In this document: piece after piece, positions 1-7,738 of the stretch
Numbering within the stretch: the stretch's first letter is position 1
How the letters are laid out: the number at the start of each line of letters is the position of its first letter
Assembly (NCBI GenBank): GCA_002375985.1
Contig: DFNH01000027.1
Location: 16,711-80,710 of the forward strand
Source: Firmicutes bacterium UBA3572
Lineage (GTDB): Bacteria > Bacillota > Desulfotomaculia > Desulfotomaculales > Desulforudaceae
DNA: 64,000 nt
Direction: 5' to 3'
Made by a program: the position numbers and the translations under genes
The notes under the pieces: model-generated
The model's database searches: none
What the model was told of the DNA's origin: nothing
Seen by the model: the letters and a program-made list of their open reading frames with translations, nothing else

Positions 1-1
1 C

Positions 2-550
2 GAGGGTTGTGGCATCCTGGTGTTGGAGAGTCTTGAGCATGCGCGCGCGCGGGGTGCCCGGGTCTATGCCGAGGTGGCCGGTTACGGCACCAGTTGCGAT
101 GCTTACCATATCACCGCGCCCGATCCGCACGGAAACGGCGCGACCTTGTCCATGCGGGCGGCTTTGCAGGACGCAGGGCTGGCGCCGGAGGACATAGACT
201 ACATCAATGCTCACGGCACTTCCACTCCTTTAAACGACCGGGTGGAGACCGTGGCCATCAAAAGGGTGTTTGGCGCCCAAGCCACCCGGCTGGCGGTGAG
301 TTCGACCAAGTCCATGACCGGACACTTGTTGGGTGCGGCCGGTGGATTAGAGGGGGTTGTCTGCGCGCTCGTGTTGGAACGGGGCGTTATTCCCCCGACG
401 ATCAATTACGAAAATCCGGATCCCGATTGCGATCTGGACTACGTCCCGAACGTGGCCCGCGCGGCCGAGGTGCGGGCCTGCCTGTCCAACAGCTTTGGCT
501 TCGGTGGGCATAACGCCACCCTCGTGTTCAAAAAGTGCGGTGGTGAGTAA
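2..550 (+). CDS. fabF: 3-oxoacyl-ACP synthase II, C-terminal part (5' end outside window)
   Basis: FabF is the elongating ketosynthase of type II fatty acid synthesis: it condenses malonyl-ACP with an acyl-ACP in the cytoplasm. The reading frame is open from the first bases of the window and already matches the middle of the family (a G-x-G-I-L-V-L-E stretch). The two catalytic histidines are visible in their usual contexts, [11 protein letters not shown] and [13 protein letters not shown], followed by [20 protein letters not shown] and the C-terminal SFGFGGHN signature. The active-site cysteine lies upstream of the window. It ends with TAA directly before rnc, a common order in Firmicutes. 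Identity is secure; only the last 182 codons can be seen. Confidence 0.95.
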   Translation, partial: EGCGILVLESLEHARARGARVYAEVAGYGTSCDAYHITAPDPHGNGATLSMRAALQDAGLAPEDIDYINAHGTSTPLNDRVETVAIKRVFGAQATRLAVSSTKSMTGHLLGAAGGLEGVVCALVLERGVIPPTINYENPDPDCDLDYVPNVARAAEVRACLSNSFGFGGHNATLVFKKCGGE

Positions 551-557
551 GAGGCCG

Positions 558-1265
558 ATGGCGCTGTCACGCGCGATGACCGAATTACAGGATAAAGGCG
601 GTCTGAACTGGCGAAATCCAGGGCTGCTGCGCGAGGCCTTGACGCACAGTTCGTACAGTTACGAGCACCCGGGCGAGCGGCACAACCAGCGGCTGGAGTT
701 CCTGGGAGACGCTGTACTGGAAATCGTGGTCAGCGAGCACCTTTACCGACTGTTGCCCGAGGCTGCGGAGGGCGAACTTACCAAGATTCGCGCGGCCGTA
801 GTCTGTGAACCGGCCTTGGCCCAGGTGTCCCGGGACTTGGGGTTGGGCGAATACCTGCGGATGGGTCGGGGCGAGGAGCTTTCGGGCGGTCGAGAACGGG
901 CTTCTGTATTGGCCGACGCGTTTGAAGCGCTATTGGGGGCGATCTATCTGGATCAGGGGCTGGAAACCGCCCGGCGGTTTGCTTTAAGGTGGGTTGAGCC
1001 ACTGATTGAAAACGTGCTGGCCGGCAAAGGGGAAACCGATTACAAAACCCGACTGCAGGAAAAGCTGCAAAAGAAATCTCCGGAGCCGCTCAAATACGTT
1101 ATCCTCAAGGAGGAGGGGCCGGACCACAGCAAAGTTTTCACCGCCGGTGTGCTTTACCGAGGCCGCATTCTGGGTAAGGGCACCGGACGCACCAAGAAGG
1201 AGGCCGAGCAGCACGCCGCCCGGGAGGCATTGGATTGGATCGGAAGTTCCGGACATAATCTCTAG
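558..1265 (+). CDS. rnc: Ribonuclease III
   Basis: RNase III cleaves double-stranded RNA, including rRNA precursors. The 235-residue protein has the N-terminal catalytic domain with the family signature RLEFLGDAVLE (metal-binding acidic residues) and the downstream helix with E-L-T-K-I-R-A, then a C-terminal dsRNA-binding domain starting at DYKTRLQE and ending GRTKKEAEQHAAREAL. The start is uncertain: ATG at 558 gives the usual family length, but GTG codons at 540 and 543, overlapping the fabF stop, are in frame. It is followed after 10 bases by ftsY, so fabF-rnc-ftsY are likely cotranscribed. Confidence 0.95.
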   Translation: MALSRAMTELQDKGGLNWRNPGLLREALTHSSYSYEHPGERHNQRLEFLGDAVLEIVVSEHLYRLLPEAAEGELTKIRAAVVCEPALAQVSRDLGLGEYLRMGRGEELSGGRERASVLADAFEALLGAIYLDQGLETARRFALRWVEPLIENVLAGKGETDYKTRLQEKLQKKSPEPLKYVILKEEGPDHSKVFTAGVLYRGRILGKGTGRTKKEAEQHAAREALDWIGSSGHNL

Positions 1266-1275
1266 GAGGGTGCCC

Positions 1276-2199
1276 GTGGGGTTATTCAGCAAATTGAAAA
1301 AAAGCCTGACCAAAACCCGTGAGGCTTTGGTGGAAAAGGTGGATGGGCTGATTTACGGACGAATGACCGTGGACGAAGCCCTCTACGAAGAACTGGAGGA
1401 AATCCTGATCCAGTCCGATGTGGGGGTTAAGACTTCTTTGGAACTGGTGCAGAAGGTCCGTGACGAGATGAAAACCCGCAGGTTGGATGACCCCACCCAA
1501 CTGAAGCCGATCTTGAAGGCGGAACTGCGGAAGATTTTTGGTGACTACGATCAGGAGGGGCCGGCCACCCTTGCCCTGGAAGCAGGTAAACCGGCCGTGA
1601 TCATCGTGGTGGGGGTAAACGGCACCGGAAAGACAACTACCATCGGAAAGCTGGCGTACATGCTTCGCCAGGACGGCAAGAAGGTGTTGTTGGCGGCGGC
1701 GGATACTTTCCGGGCGGCGGCGATTGAGCAACTGGACATTTGGGCGCAGCGGGCCGGGGCACAGACCATCAAACACGCTGAGGGGGCAGACCCGGCGGCC
1801 GTGGTGTACGACGCCATTCAGGCCGGTCGTGCCCGCGGTTACGACGTGGTGATCGTGGATACAGCCGGGCGCCTGCACACCAAAGTGAACCTGATGGAAG
1901 AGCTAAAGAAGGTTTTCCGGGTGGTGCAGCGGGAACTGCCGGGTGCACCGCACGAAGTCTTGCTTGTACTGGATGCGACCACGGGGCACAATGCCGTGAC
2001 CCAAGCCAGAATGTTCGGCGAAGCCGTTGGCGTGACCGGGATTGTACTGACCAAACTGGACGGCACCGCCAAGGGAGGCATCGTGGTGGCGATTAGAGAC
2101 ACGCTAGCGATACCCGTTAAGCTGGTGGGTACCGGCGAAAAGATTGACGACCTTGCCTATTTTAGTGCCGGAGAATTTGTGGAGGGCTTGCTGGCCTAG
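1276..2199 (+). CDS. ftsY: Signal recognition particle receptor FtsY
   Basis: FtsY is the SRP receptor GTPase that docks ribosome-nascent chain complexes to the membrane. I chose GTG 1276 because AGGAGG (1264-1269) sits six bases before it and the protein then begins [13 protein letters not shown], typical for Firmicutes FtsY without the long acidic N-terminal extension. The N domain is followed by the G domain: [15 protein letters not shown] (P-loop), DTFRAAA (I-box), DTAGR and [10 protein letters not shown]. At 307 residues it has the standard length. A small hairpin follows the stop codon. The partner GTPase Ffh is encoded 7.6 kb downstream. Confidence 0.96.
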   Translation: MGLFSKLKKSLTKTREALVEKVDGLIYGRMTVDEALYEELEEILIQSDVGVKTSLELVQKVRDEMKTRRLDDPTQLKPILKAELRKIFGDYDQEGPATLALEAGKPAVIIVVGVNGTGKTTTIGKLAYMLRQDGKKVLLAAADTFRAAAIEQLDIWAQRAGAQTIKHAEGADPAAVVYDAIQAGRARGYDVVIVDTAGRLHTKVNLMEELKKVFRVVQRELPGAPHEVLLVLDATTGHNAVTQARMFGEAVGVTGIVLTKLDGTAKGGIVVAIRDTLAIPVKLVGTGEKIDDLAYFSAGEFVEGLLA

Positions 2200-2229
2200 A
2201 CTGGGTGGGTGCAAAGGTTTAAAGATATA

Positions 2230-2250
2230 GGGGCACGGATGCCCCTTATT
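2230..2250 (+). terminator. Weak intrinsic terminator after ftsY
   Basis: A 6-bp GC-rich stem (GGGGCA / TGCCCC) with a four-base loop is followed by TTATT. The T-run is short, so termination may be partial. It separates the fabF-rnc-ftsY group from the SAM by-product operon. The remaining leader to 2343 has no structure that I recognise as a known riboswitch. Confidence 0.5.
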
Positions 2251-2343
2251 AGTTTGATGTGTTAATCCAATAGGGTTGCCGGGGCAAAAGAGTGCGGGCG
2301 TATAGGCGCTTCCCTGCCGAAAAAGCTAACGAGCGGAGGCGAG

Positions 2344-3153
2344 ATGAAGATGGCCGTGAAAATAGCGGTGATCGGCGGAACCGGGGTTTACAACCCGGAC
2401 TTGTTAGATGACGTGCGGGAGGAATGGGTAAGTACGCCCTACGGGGATGTGGGACTACAGGTTGGGCGGTTTCAGGGTCGGCAAGTGGCCTTCTTGGCTC
2501 GTCACGGGCAGCAGCATTCGGTACCACCACACCTGGTGAACTACCGGGCGAACATCATGGCGTTGAAAACGCTGGGTGTTAAGAGCATCCTGGCCACCGC
2601 GGCGGTGGGGTCGTTGAACCTGGATATGCGTCCCGGGGATTTGGTGTTTTGTGATCAATTCCTGGATTTCACCCGGGGCCGGGTCCAGACCTTTTTTGAA
2701 GGGGGACCCGAAGGGGTTGTGCATGTAGACATGACCGAGCCGTACTGTCCGGAGTTGCGGGCCGTATTGGCGCGGGCTGCTTCCAACCTCGGGCTGCCCG
2801 TTCATTCTGCCGGAACCTACGTCGCCACCGAAGGGCCTCGCTTTGAAACGCCGGCTGAAATCAGAATGCTGCGGCAACTCGGGGGTGACCTGGTCGGTAT
2901 GACCGGCGTACCGGAAGTGGTACTGGCTCGAGAGGCCGAAATCTGCTATGCCAACATCAGTTTAGTGACCAACTACGCGGCGGGAATTTCGGCAAACCGG
3001 CTAACACACGAAGAGGTGGTGGAGGCCATGCATGTGAATGCGGCGAGACTTAGGTCCCTGATTGCCGAAACGGTGGCCCTGATCGATCCGGAACGGGCGT
3101 GTCTCTGCCACCGTGCGGTGAGCGGGCCGGTTGTGGCGGGATCGCCGAAATGA
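2344..3153 (+). CDS. mtnP: MTA phosphorylase family protein, probably 6-oxopurine (methylthioinosine) type
   Basis: This 269-residue protein belongs to the trimeric nucleoside phosphorylase family that splits 5'-methylthioadenosine (or inosine/guanosine) with phosphate into base plus ribose-1-phosphate. Family motifs are clear: IGGTGVYNP near the N-terminus (phosphate binding), RHGQQHSVPPHLVNYRANI, a GTYVATEGPRFETPAEI substrate loop and GMTGVPEVVLARE. The base-recognition position reads LVTN (Asn210), where adenine-specific MTAPs such as the human enzyme have ATDYD. An Asn there is typical of 6-oxopurine enzymes (PNP, methylthioinosine phosphorylase), which fits the deaminase encoded at the end of the operon. 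GGAGG at 2335-2339 supports ATG 2344, or in-frame ATG 2350. The stop overlaps the mtnA start (ATGA). Confidence 0.88.
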   Translation: MKMAVKIAVIGGTGVYNPDLLDDVREEWVSTPYGDVGLQVGRFQGRQVAFLARHGQQHSVPPHLVNYRANIMALKTLGVKSILATAAVGSLNLDMRPGDLVFCDQFLDFTRGRVQTFFEGGPEGVVHVDMTEPYCPELRAVLARAASNLGLPVHSAGTYVATEGPRFETPAEIRMLRQLGGDLVGMTGVPEVVLAREAEICYANISLVTNYAAGISANRLTHEEVVEAMHVNAARLRSLIAETVALIDPERACLCHRAVSGPVVAGSPK

Positions 3154-4199
3154 AGGCCGTAGAAACCATGTACTGGGAAAATGGCCGGCTGTACGTTTTG
3201 GATCAGACCAGGCTGCCGGCGGAGACGGTCTATGTTGTTTGTCGTTCTTGTCGGGACGCCGCCGACGTGATCCGGACCATGAAGGTACGCGGCGCACCGG
3301 CCATCGGTGGGGTGGCTGCCTTTGGACTGGTACTGGCGGCCCAAGAGTTGCGCGGCGATCGGGAGGCCTTCGTAGCCCAATTGCGGGAGGCGGCCGGGGA
3401 GCTTTTGAATACCCGGCCTACGGCGGTTAACCTGCGCTGGGCCTTGGAGCGGCTGCTCGCGCGGGTCGAGGCAGAGCCGGGAGATCCCGCACGGTTACGG
3501 GAGGTGTTGCTGGCCGAGGCCGAGGCGGTCCTTCGGGATGATCTAGCCGCCAACCGGCGTATGGGGACCTATGGTCAGGAATTGGTTCCCGATCCGGCCC
3601 GGATCCTGACCCACTGCAACGCGGGCGCTCTGGCCACCGCCGGTTACGGGACGGCCTTGGGTGTGGTCCGCGCCGCCCGGGAGGCAGGCAAGCGGGTACG
3701 GGTCTACGCCACCGAAACCCGCCCTTTTATGCAGGGCGCGCGGCTGACCACCTGGGAACTGATGCGGGAGGGCATCGAGGTGGTGCTGCTGGCCGACAAT
3801 ATGGCCGGCTACCTGATGGCCCGCAAGAAAGTTGACCTGGTGATCGTCGGGGCCGATCGCGTGGCGGCCAACGGCGACGTAGCAAACAAGATCGGTACTT
3901 ACAGCTTGGCCGTGCTGGCACATGCCCATGGCATTCCCTTTTACGTGGCCGCGCCGCTGTCCACCATTGATCTCCGGACCGCTTCAGGCCAGGACATCCC
4001 GATCGAGGAGCGCGATCCGAAAGAGTTGACCCATTTCCGGGGCCAGCCGGTGGCTCCGGAAGGGGTACAGGTCTGGAACCCGGCCTTTGACGTTACGCCT
4101 CATAACCTGGTTACCGCCCTGATTACGGAGGCGGGGATCTTCCGAGCACCCTTCGAAGATGCCTTGCGGCGGGTGATCGGGAACGGACGGGAGGAATAA
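3150..4199 (+). CDS. mtnA: S-methyl-5-thioribose-1-phosphate isomerase
   Basis: MtnA converts methylthioribose-1-phosphate (and related 5-deoxyribose-1-phosphates) to the ribulose-1-phosphate. It belongs to the eIF2B-alpha-like aldose-ketose isomerase family. The 349-residue product shows RGAPAIGG, the catalytic cysteine region LTHCNAGALATAGYGTALG, the ATETRPFMQGARLTTWEL segment and VIVGADRVAANGDVANKIGTY with the catalytic Asp. Start ATG 3150 overlaps the mtnP stop, indicating translational coupling. The following ahcY gene begins only seven bases after the stop. Identity is secure; whether the physiological substrate is the methylthio or the 5-deoxy compound cannot be read from the sequence. 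Confidence 0.95.
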   Translation: MKAVETMYWENGRLYVLDQTRLPAETVYVVCRSCRDAADVIRTMKVRGAPAIGGVAAFGLVLAAQELRGDREAFVAQLREAAGELLNTRPTAVNLRWALERLLARVEAEPGDPARLREVLLAEAEAVLRDDLAANRRMGTYGQELVPDPARILTHCNAGALATAGYGTALGVVRAAREAGKRVRVYATETRPFMQGARLTTWELMREGIEVVLLADNMAGYLMARKKVDLVIVGADRVAANGDVANKIGTYSLAVLAHAHGIPFYVAAPLSTIDLRTASGQDIPIEERDPKELTHFRGQPVAPEGVQVWNPAFDVTPHNLVTALITEAGIFRAPFEDALRRVIGNGREE

Positions 4200-4206
4200 A
4201 CCTGAA

Positions 4207-5451
4207 ATGAAGTACGCCATACGCGACCCGGCGCTGGCACCGGAGGGTCGGCTGAAAATTGAGTGGGTCCGGTGTCATATGCCGGTGCTGAATGCCATCC
4301 GGAAAGAACTAGAACAGTCCCGGCCGCTTGCCGGGGCCAAAATCGCCATCAGCATTCACCTGGAAGCGAAAACGGCTTACCTGGCCGAGGTTCTCGTCGC
4401 CGGGGGAGCGACGGTAACGGTTACCGGGTCGAATCCGCTTTCGACGCAGGACGACGTGGCGGCGGCTCTGGTGGCCGCGGGTCTTTCCGTCTTTGCCTGG
4501 TACAATCCGACGCCGGAGGAATACCGCGACCACCTGGTACGCACCCTGGAAAACGGTCCTGATATCGTCATCGATGACGGCGGTGACCTGGTACACCTGC
4601 TCCATACCGATTTGGCCCACTTGGCGCCGGGAGTGCGCGGGGGCTGTGAGGAGACCACCACCGGCGTGCTCCGCCTGCGTGCCTTGGAGGCCGAGAGGCG
4701 GTTGGCCTTTCCCATGTATGCCGTCAACGATGCCCTTACCAAGTACCTGTTTGACAACCGATACGGCACCGGCGAGTCGGTGTGGGCGGGCATAATGCGT
4801 ACCACGAACCTGGTGGTGGCCGGTAAGACCGTGGTGGTCATCGGCTACGGCTGGTGCGGACGGGGTATCGCCATGCGCGCCCGGGGGCTGGGGGCGCACG
4901 TCATCGTCTGCGAAGTCGACCCGGTCCGGGCGATCGAGGCGCACATGGACGGCTACCGCGTGATGCACAGCCTCGAGGCCGCCCCGCTGGGGGACATCTT
5001 TATAACCGCCACCGGTTGCCGGGATGTGCTCAGGGCTGAACATTTCCGGGTTATGCGGGACCAAGCCATTTTGGCGAACGCCGGTCATTTTAACGTCGAG
5101 ATTGCCGGGGCGGATCTGGATGCGCTGGCCGTTTCCCGCCGCACGGTGCGCCGGAATATCGAGGAATACACCCTGGCCGACGGCCGGCGGTTATACCTGT
5201 TGGCGGAGGGCCGGTTGGTGAACCTGGCGGCCGGCGACGGACACCCGGCCGAGATCATGGATATGTCCTTTGCCTTACAGGCGCTGACGGCGGTGCACGT
5301 CTACGCGCACGGGAGAAGGCTTGAGAAAAAGGTTTATCCCGTGCCGCCGGAAATTGACCGGCGGGTGGCCGAACTGAAGCTGGCCACCTTGGGCATCAGG
5401 CTGGACCGGCTAACACCCGAACAGGAAAAGTACCTGTCTGGGTGGGAGTAG
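4207..5451 (+). CDS. ahcY: S-adenosylhomocysteinase family protein (thermophilic/archaeal type, possibly S-inosylhomocysteine hydrolase)
   Basis: The product (414 aa) is an NAD-dependent SAH hydrolase-type enzyme that releases homocysteine from the nucleoside. Visible motifs are NPLSTQDDVAAAL, IDDGGDLVH, EETTTGVLRL, NDALTKYLFDNRYGTGES (catalytic Lys/Asp region) and the Rossmann VVIGYGWCGRGIAMRARGLGA. It is the short form without the eukaryotic-type insertion. The nucleoside-binding segment reads IHLEAKTAYL: relative to the classical HMTVET, the Thr and Glu that hold adenine N1 and N6 are Glu53 and Lys55. The same HLEAKT type is, as I recall, found in Thermotoga and archaeal homologues; a methanogen enzyme of this family acts on S-inosylhomocysteine. 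Its operon with an MTA/SAH deaminase makes that specificity plausible. Confidence 0.9.
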   Translation: MKYAIRDPALAPEGRLKIEWVRCHMPVLNAIRKELEQSRPLAGAKIAISIHLEAKTAYLAEVLVAGGATVTVTGSNPLSTQDDVAAALVAAGLSVFAWYNPTPEEYRDHLVRTLENGPDIVIDDGGDLVHLLHTDLAHLAPGVRGGCEETTTGVLRLRALEAERRLAFPMYAVNDALTKYLFDNRYGTGESVWAGIMRTTNLVVAGKTVVVIGYGWCGRGIAMRARGLGAHVIVCEVDPVRAIEAHMDGYRVMHSLEAAPLGDIFITATGCRDVLRAEHFRVMRDQAILANAGHFNVEIAGADLDALAVSRRTVRRNIEEYTLADGRRLYLLAEGRLVNLAAGDGHPAEIMDMSFALQALTAVHVYAHGRRLEKKVYPVPPEIDRRVAELKLATLGIRLDRLTPEQEKYLSGWE

Positions 5452-5494
5452 GGCCGGGGGGTTTCTCCTTCCGAAAACGGGGACAGGCATGTTT

Positions 5495-5520
5495 TGTGGA
5501 TAACTGCAGAATTATCCACA
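5495..5520. promoter_or_regulatory. Inverted pair of perfect DnaA boxes
   Basis: TGTGGATAA at 5495-5503 and TTATCCACA at 5512-5520 are two exact consensus DnaA boxes facing each other across eight bases. They lie in the 184-bp gap between ahcY and the aldolase gene, inside the SAM by-product operon. The palindrome can also form a 9-bp hairpin. No other oriC hallmark (dnaA, dnaN, AT-rich unwinding region, box cluster) is near, so this is a chromosomal DnaA-binding site rather than an origin; its function is unknown. Confidence 0.75.
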
Positions 5521-5635
5521 GGCTGCCCGTTACCGTTTGGGCCCGTTTTGGGGCTCTTGAGTGCACACCGGAGCTATGCTTCTGGAAGTACACTTGGCAG
5601 AGGGGTATTGGCCTCGGAATCTGGAGGGATGCTTT

Positions 5636-6304
5636 TTGAGTCTGGCAGCGGATAAGGCCAAAGAAAGGCTGATTAAGCTGGGGATAAAGGTGGCCGAGTC
5701 CGGCTTGGTGGTGGGTGCCTGGGGCAACCTTTCCTACCGGGTGCTCAAGGATGACGCCGTAGTGATCACCCCCAGCGGAATGGATTATCACCGGATCACC
5801 GTGCGCGATATGGTCGTGGTGGACATGGATGGGCAGGTGCGCGAAGGGGAGGGCCGGCCATCCACGGAGTTGGCTTTGCACTTGGCCGTGTACCGGGCGC
5901 GGCCCGATGTATTGTGCGTCATTCACACCCACTCTCCCTACGCCAGCGCTCTGGCCGTGCTCCGCAAACCCATCCCTCCGATCCTGGAGGATGTGGCGGC
6001 CGTGATTGGAGGCGAAGTACCGGTAACCGAGTACGCTGCTCCCGGCAGCAGGCACCTGGCGGTCTCCGTGGCGCGGGTGCTGGAAAAAGTAAACGCGGTG
6101 CTTCTGGCTAATCACGGGGTGGTAGGCGTCGGGCAAACGCCGGAGGAAGCGTTTCAGGTATGCCAGTTAGTCGAACGGGCGGCACAAGTTTATATTTTGG
6201 CCACGGCGGTGGCCCCTCCGGTTGTCCTCTCCGAAGAGGAGGTTGCCCGGTTGCGGAAGGCTTACCAGACCACCTACGGACAGAAGGAAGGGGTTAAAGA
6301 GTGA
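5636..6304 (+). CDS. Class II aldolase (FucA/MtnB fold), probable 5-deoxy/5-methylthioribulose-1-phosphate aldolase
   Basis: A zinc-dependent class II aldolase/adducin family protein of 222 residues. TTG 5636 is chosen because GGAGGG lies seven bases upstream; the upstream ATG at 5561 would add a non-family tail. Motifs: GAWGNLS (phosphate binding), TPSGMDY, GRPSTELALH with catalytic Glu78, HTHSPYA with zinc ligands His97 and His99, and ANHGVVGVG with the third ligand His160. Fuculose-phosphate aldolase and MtnB dehydratase share this fold. Because the operon lacks the later methionine-salvage genes (mtnW/X, mtnC, mtnD) and couples to mtnP-mtnA, I infer an aldolase of the DHAP-shunt type, giving dihydroxyacetone phosphate plus (methylthio)acetaldehyde. 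MtnB activity is the alternative. Its stop overlaps the next start. Confidence 0.85.
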   Translation: MSLAADKAKERLIKLGIKVAESGLVVGAWGNLSYRVLKDDAVVITPSGMDYHRITVRDMVVVDMDGQVREGEGRPSTELALHLAVYRARPDVLCVIHTHSPYASALAVLRKPIPPILEDVAAVIGGEVPVTEYAAPGSRHLAVSVARVLEKVNAVLLANHGVVGVGQTPEEAFQVCQLVERAAQVYILATAVAPPVVLSEEEVARLRKAYQTTYGQKEGVKE

Positions 6305-7605
6305 AACTCTTGATCAGTAACGCCCACGTAATTCCGGCTACCGGAGGCCGTGAATTCACGGGCGACATCGCGGTGGAAGGGAAGCGAATCGTTTACGTCG
6401 GACCACCCGGAGGTGTGCCGGCAGGTTTTGAACCGGATGAAATCATTGACGCCACGGGAATGGCGGCCACGCCCGGGTTGGTGAATTGCCATACCCACGC
6501 TGCCATGACTTTGTTCCGAGGGTATGCCGACGACTTGCCCCTAATGGACTGGCTGGCGCAAAAAATTTGGCCTATTGAGGCCAAACTGAACAGTGAAGAC
6601 GTTTACTGGGGCAGTCTTCTGGCCGGTCTCGAAATGTTAAAGTCCGGAACGACCACCTTTGCCGACCAGTATTTTGAGATGGACCGGGTGGCGCAGGCCG
6701 TGGACGAAATCGGGCTGCGCGCCGTGCTTTGCCGCGGGCTGATTGGGCTGGCGCCGCACGCCGACCAAGCCCTAGCCGAGAGCCGTGATTTCGTCCGGAC
6801 CTGGCACGGCGCGGCGGGGGGCCGGATCACCACCATGTTGGGCCCCCATGCTCCCTACACGTGCCCGCCGACTTACCTGAAAAAAGTAATGCAAACGGCG
6901 GACGAGCTGGGCATCGGAATGCATATCCACCTTTCGGAGACCCGAACCGAGGTCGAACAGATCAAGCAGGAATACGGCTGTTCCCCGGTGGAACTGATGG
7001 AAAGGACCAACCTTTTTGCCTATCCCGTGTTGGCTGCCCACTGCGTACACCTGAGCGATACTGACATTGAAATCCTGGCGCGGCGGGGTGTCGGGGTGGC
7101 CCACAATCCACAGAGTAATATGAAGCTGGGCAGCGGCATCGCTCCGGTGGCCCGGATGCTGACAGCCGGGGTCAATGTCGGCATTGGTACGGACGGGGCG
7201 GCCAGCAACAACGATTTAAACATGGTTGAAGAAATGCGCGCCGCGGCGCTGCTGCAGAAAGTGGCGTTAGAGGACCCGACGGTACTCCCGGCGGCACAGG
7301 TGCTGGAGATGGCGACGATTGGGGGCGCACGGGCGCTCGGACTGGACGGTGAGATCGGCACCCTGGAGACCGGGAAAAAGGCCGATATCGTGTTATGGAA
7401 CCTTAACCAAGCCCATCTTTGGCCGCCGCACAGCCTCCAGGCCCACCTGGTCTATAGCGCCAGCCGGGCGGACGTGGACACGGTTATCGTGGACGGCCAA
7501 GTGCTGATGCGCGGCCGGCGGGTGCGGACGGTGGACGAGGAAACGGTGCTGCACGCGACCGCGCGCTGTGCCCGGCGGCTGGTCGACGCCATTTCATCCG
7601 CCTGA
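6301..7605 (+). CDS. mtaD: 5-methylthioadenosine/S-adenosylhomocysteine deaminase
   Basis: A 434-residue amidohydrolase of the MtaD/SsnA/DadD group, which deaminates 5'-methylthioadenosine, S-adenosylhomocysteine and, in some members, 5'-deoxyadenosine to the inosine forms. Metal ligands are seen as NCHTH (His64, His66), MHIHLSET (His208/210), AAHCVHL (His247) and GIGTDGAASNNDLNM (Asp298). The GTG start at 6301 overlaps the aldolase stop (GTGA), with a GGAAGGGG-type ribosome binding site, so it is the last gene of the operon. Its presence together with a 6-oxopurine-type phosphorylase and a Lys-type SAH hydrolase points to deamination as the first step of nucleoside recycling here. Confidence 0.92.
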   Translation: MKLLISNAHVIPATGGREFTGDIAVEGKRIVYVGPPGGVPAGFEPDEIIDATGMAATPGLVNCHTHAAMTLFRGYADDLPLMDWLAQKIWPIEAKLNSEDVYWGSLLAGLEMLKSGTTTFADQYFEMDRVAQAVDEIGLRAVLCRGLIGLAPHADQALAESRDFVRTWHGAAGGRITTMLGPHAPYTCPPTYLKKVMQTADELGIGMHIHLSETRTEVEQIKQEYGCSPVELMERTNLFAYPVLAAHCVHLSDTDIEILARRGVGVAHNPQSNMKLGSGIAPVARMLTAGVNVGIGTDGAASNNDLNMVEEMRAAALLQKVALEDPTVLPAAQVLEMATIGGARALGLDGEIGTLETGKKADIVLWNLNQAHLWPPHSLQAHLVYSASRADVDTVIVDGQVLMRGRRVRTVDEETVLHATARCARRLVDAISSA

Positions 7606-7638
7606 TTTGTCTCCGGGCAAAGCGAGGCATCCTACCCT

Positions 7639-7725
7639 GATTCTGCTAATTAAAGCAACTTCTTTGAACAAGCTTCCAATGTGACCTCCGACTGACGACC
7701 GACGACTAACGACTATTTTCAGGGC
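7639..7725. repeat. Degraded MITE-like remnant
   Basis: The intergenic region 7606-7738 carries GATTCTGCT (7639-7647), the end sequence of the miniature element found intact at 22476. Further on, 7657-7691 is nearly the reverse complement of an internal part of that element (22518-22548). A 16-base string at 7710-7725 (CGACTATTTTCAGGGC) recurs exactly at 63936-63951. It is probably a decayed or rearranged insertion downstream of mtaD. No gene is visible. Confidence 0.6.
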
Positions 7726-7738
7726 GGAAACTACGTAT

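Noticed and set aside
2251..2343. Possible riboswitch before the mtnP operon (SAM, SAH, purine or preQ1 class)
   Set aside because: Some pairing is possible (GCGGG with CCCTGC), but none of the conserved core sequences of these classes is present.
4309..5088. Long minus-strand open frame inside ahcY
   Set aside because: It is antisense to a clear gene, has no family motifs and reflects GC-rich codon bias. The same applies to long antisense frames at 5396-6136, 57927-58781, 36353-37102 and 11486-12232.
5480..5530. Chromosomal origin
   Set aside because: Only two DnaA boxes are present, with no dnaA/dnaN genes, no further boxes and no AT-rich unwinding region.
5561..5635. ATG 5561 as start of the aldolase
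   Set aside because: The added segment is not family-like and overlaps the region after the DnaA boxes; TTG 5636 has a proper ribosome binding site.
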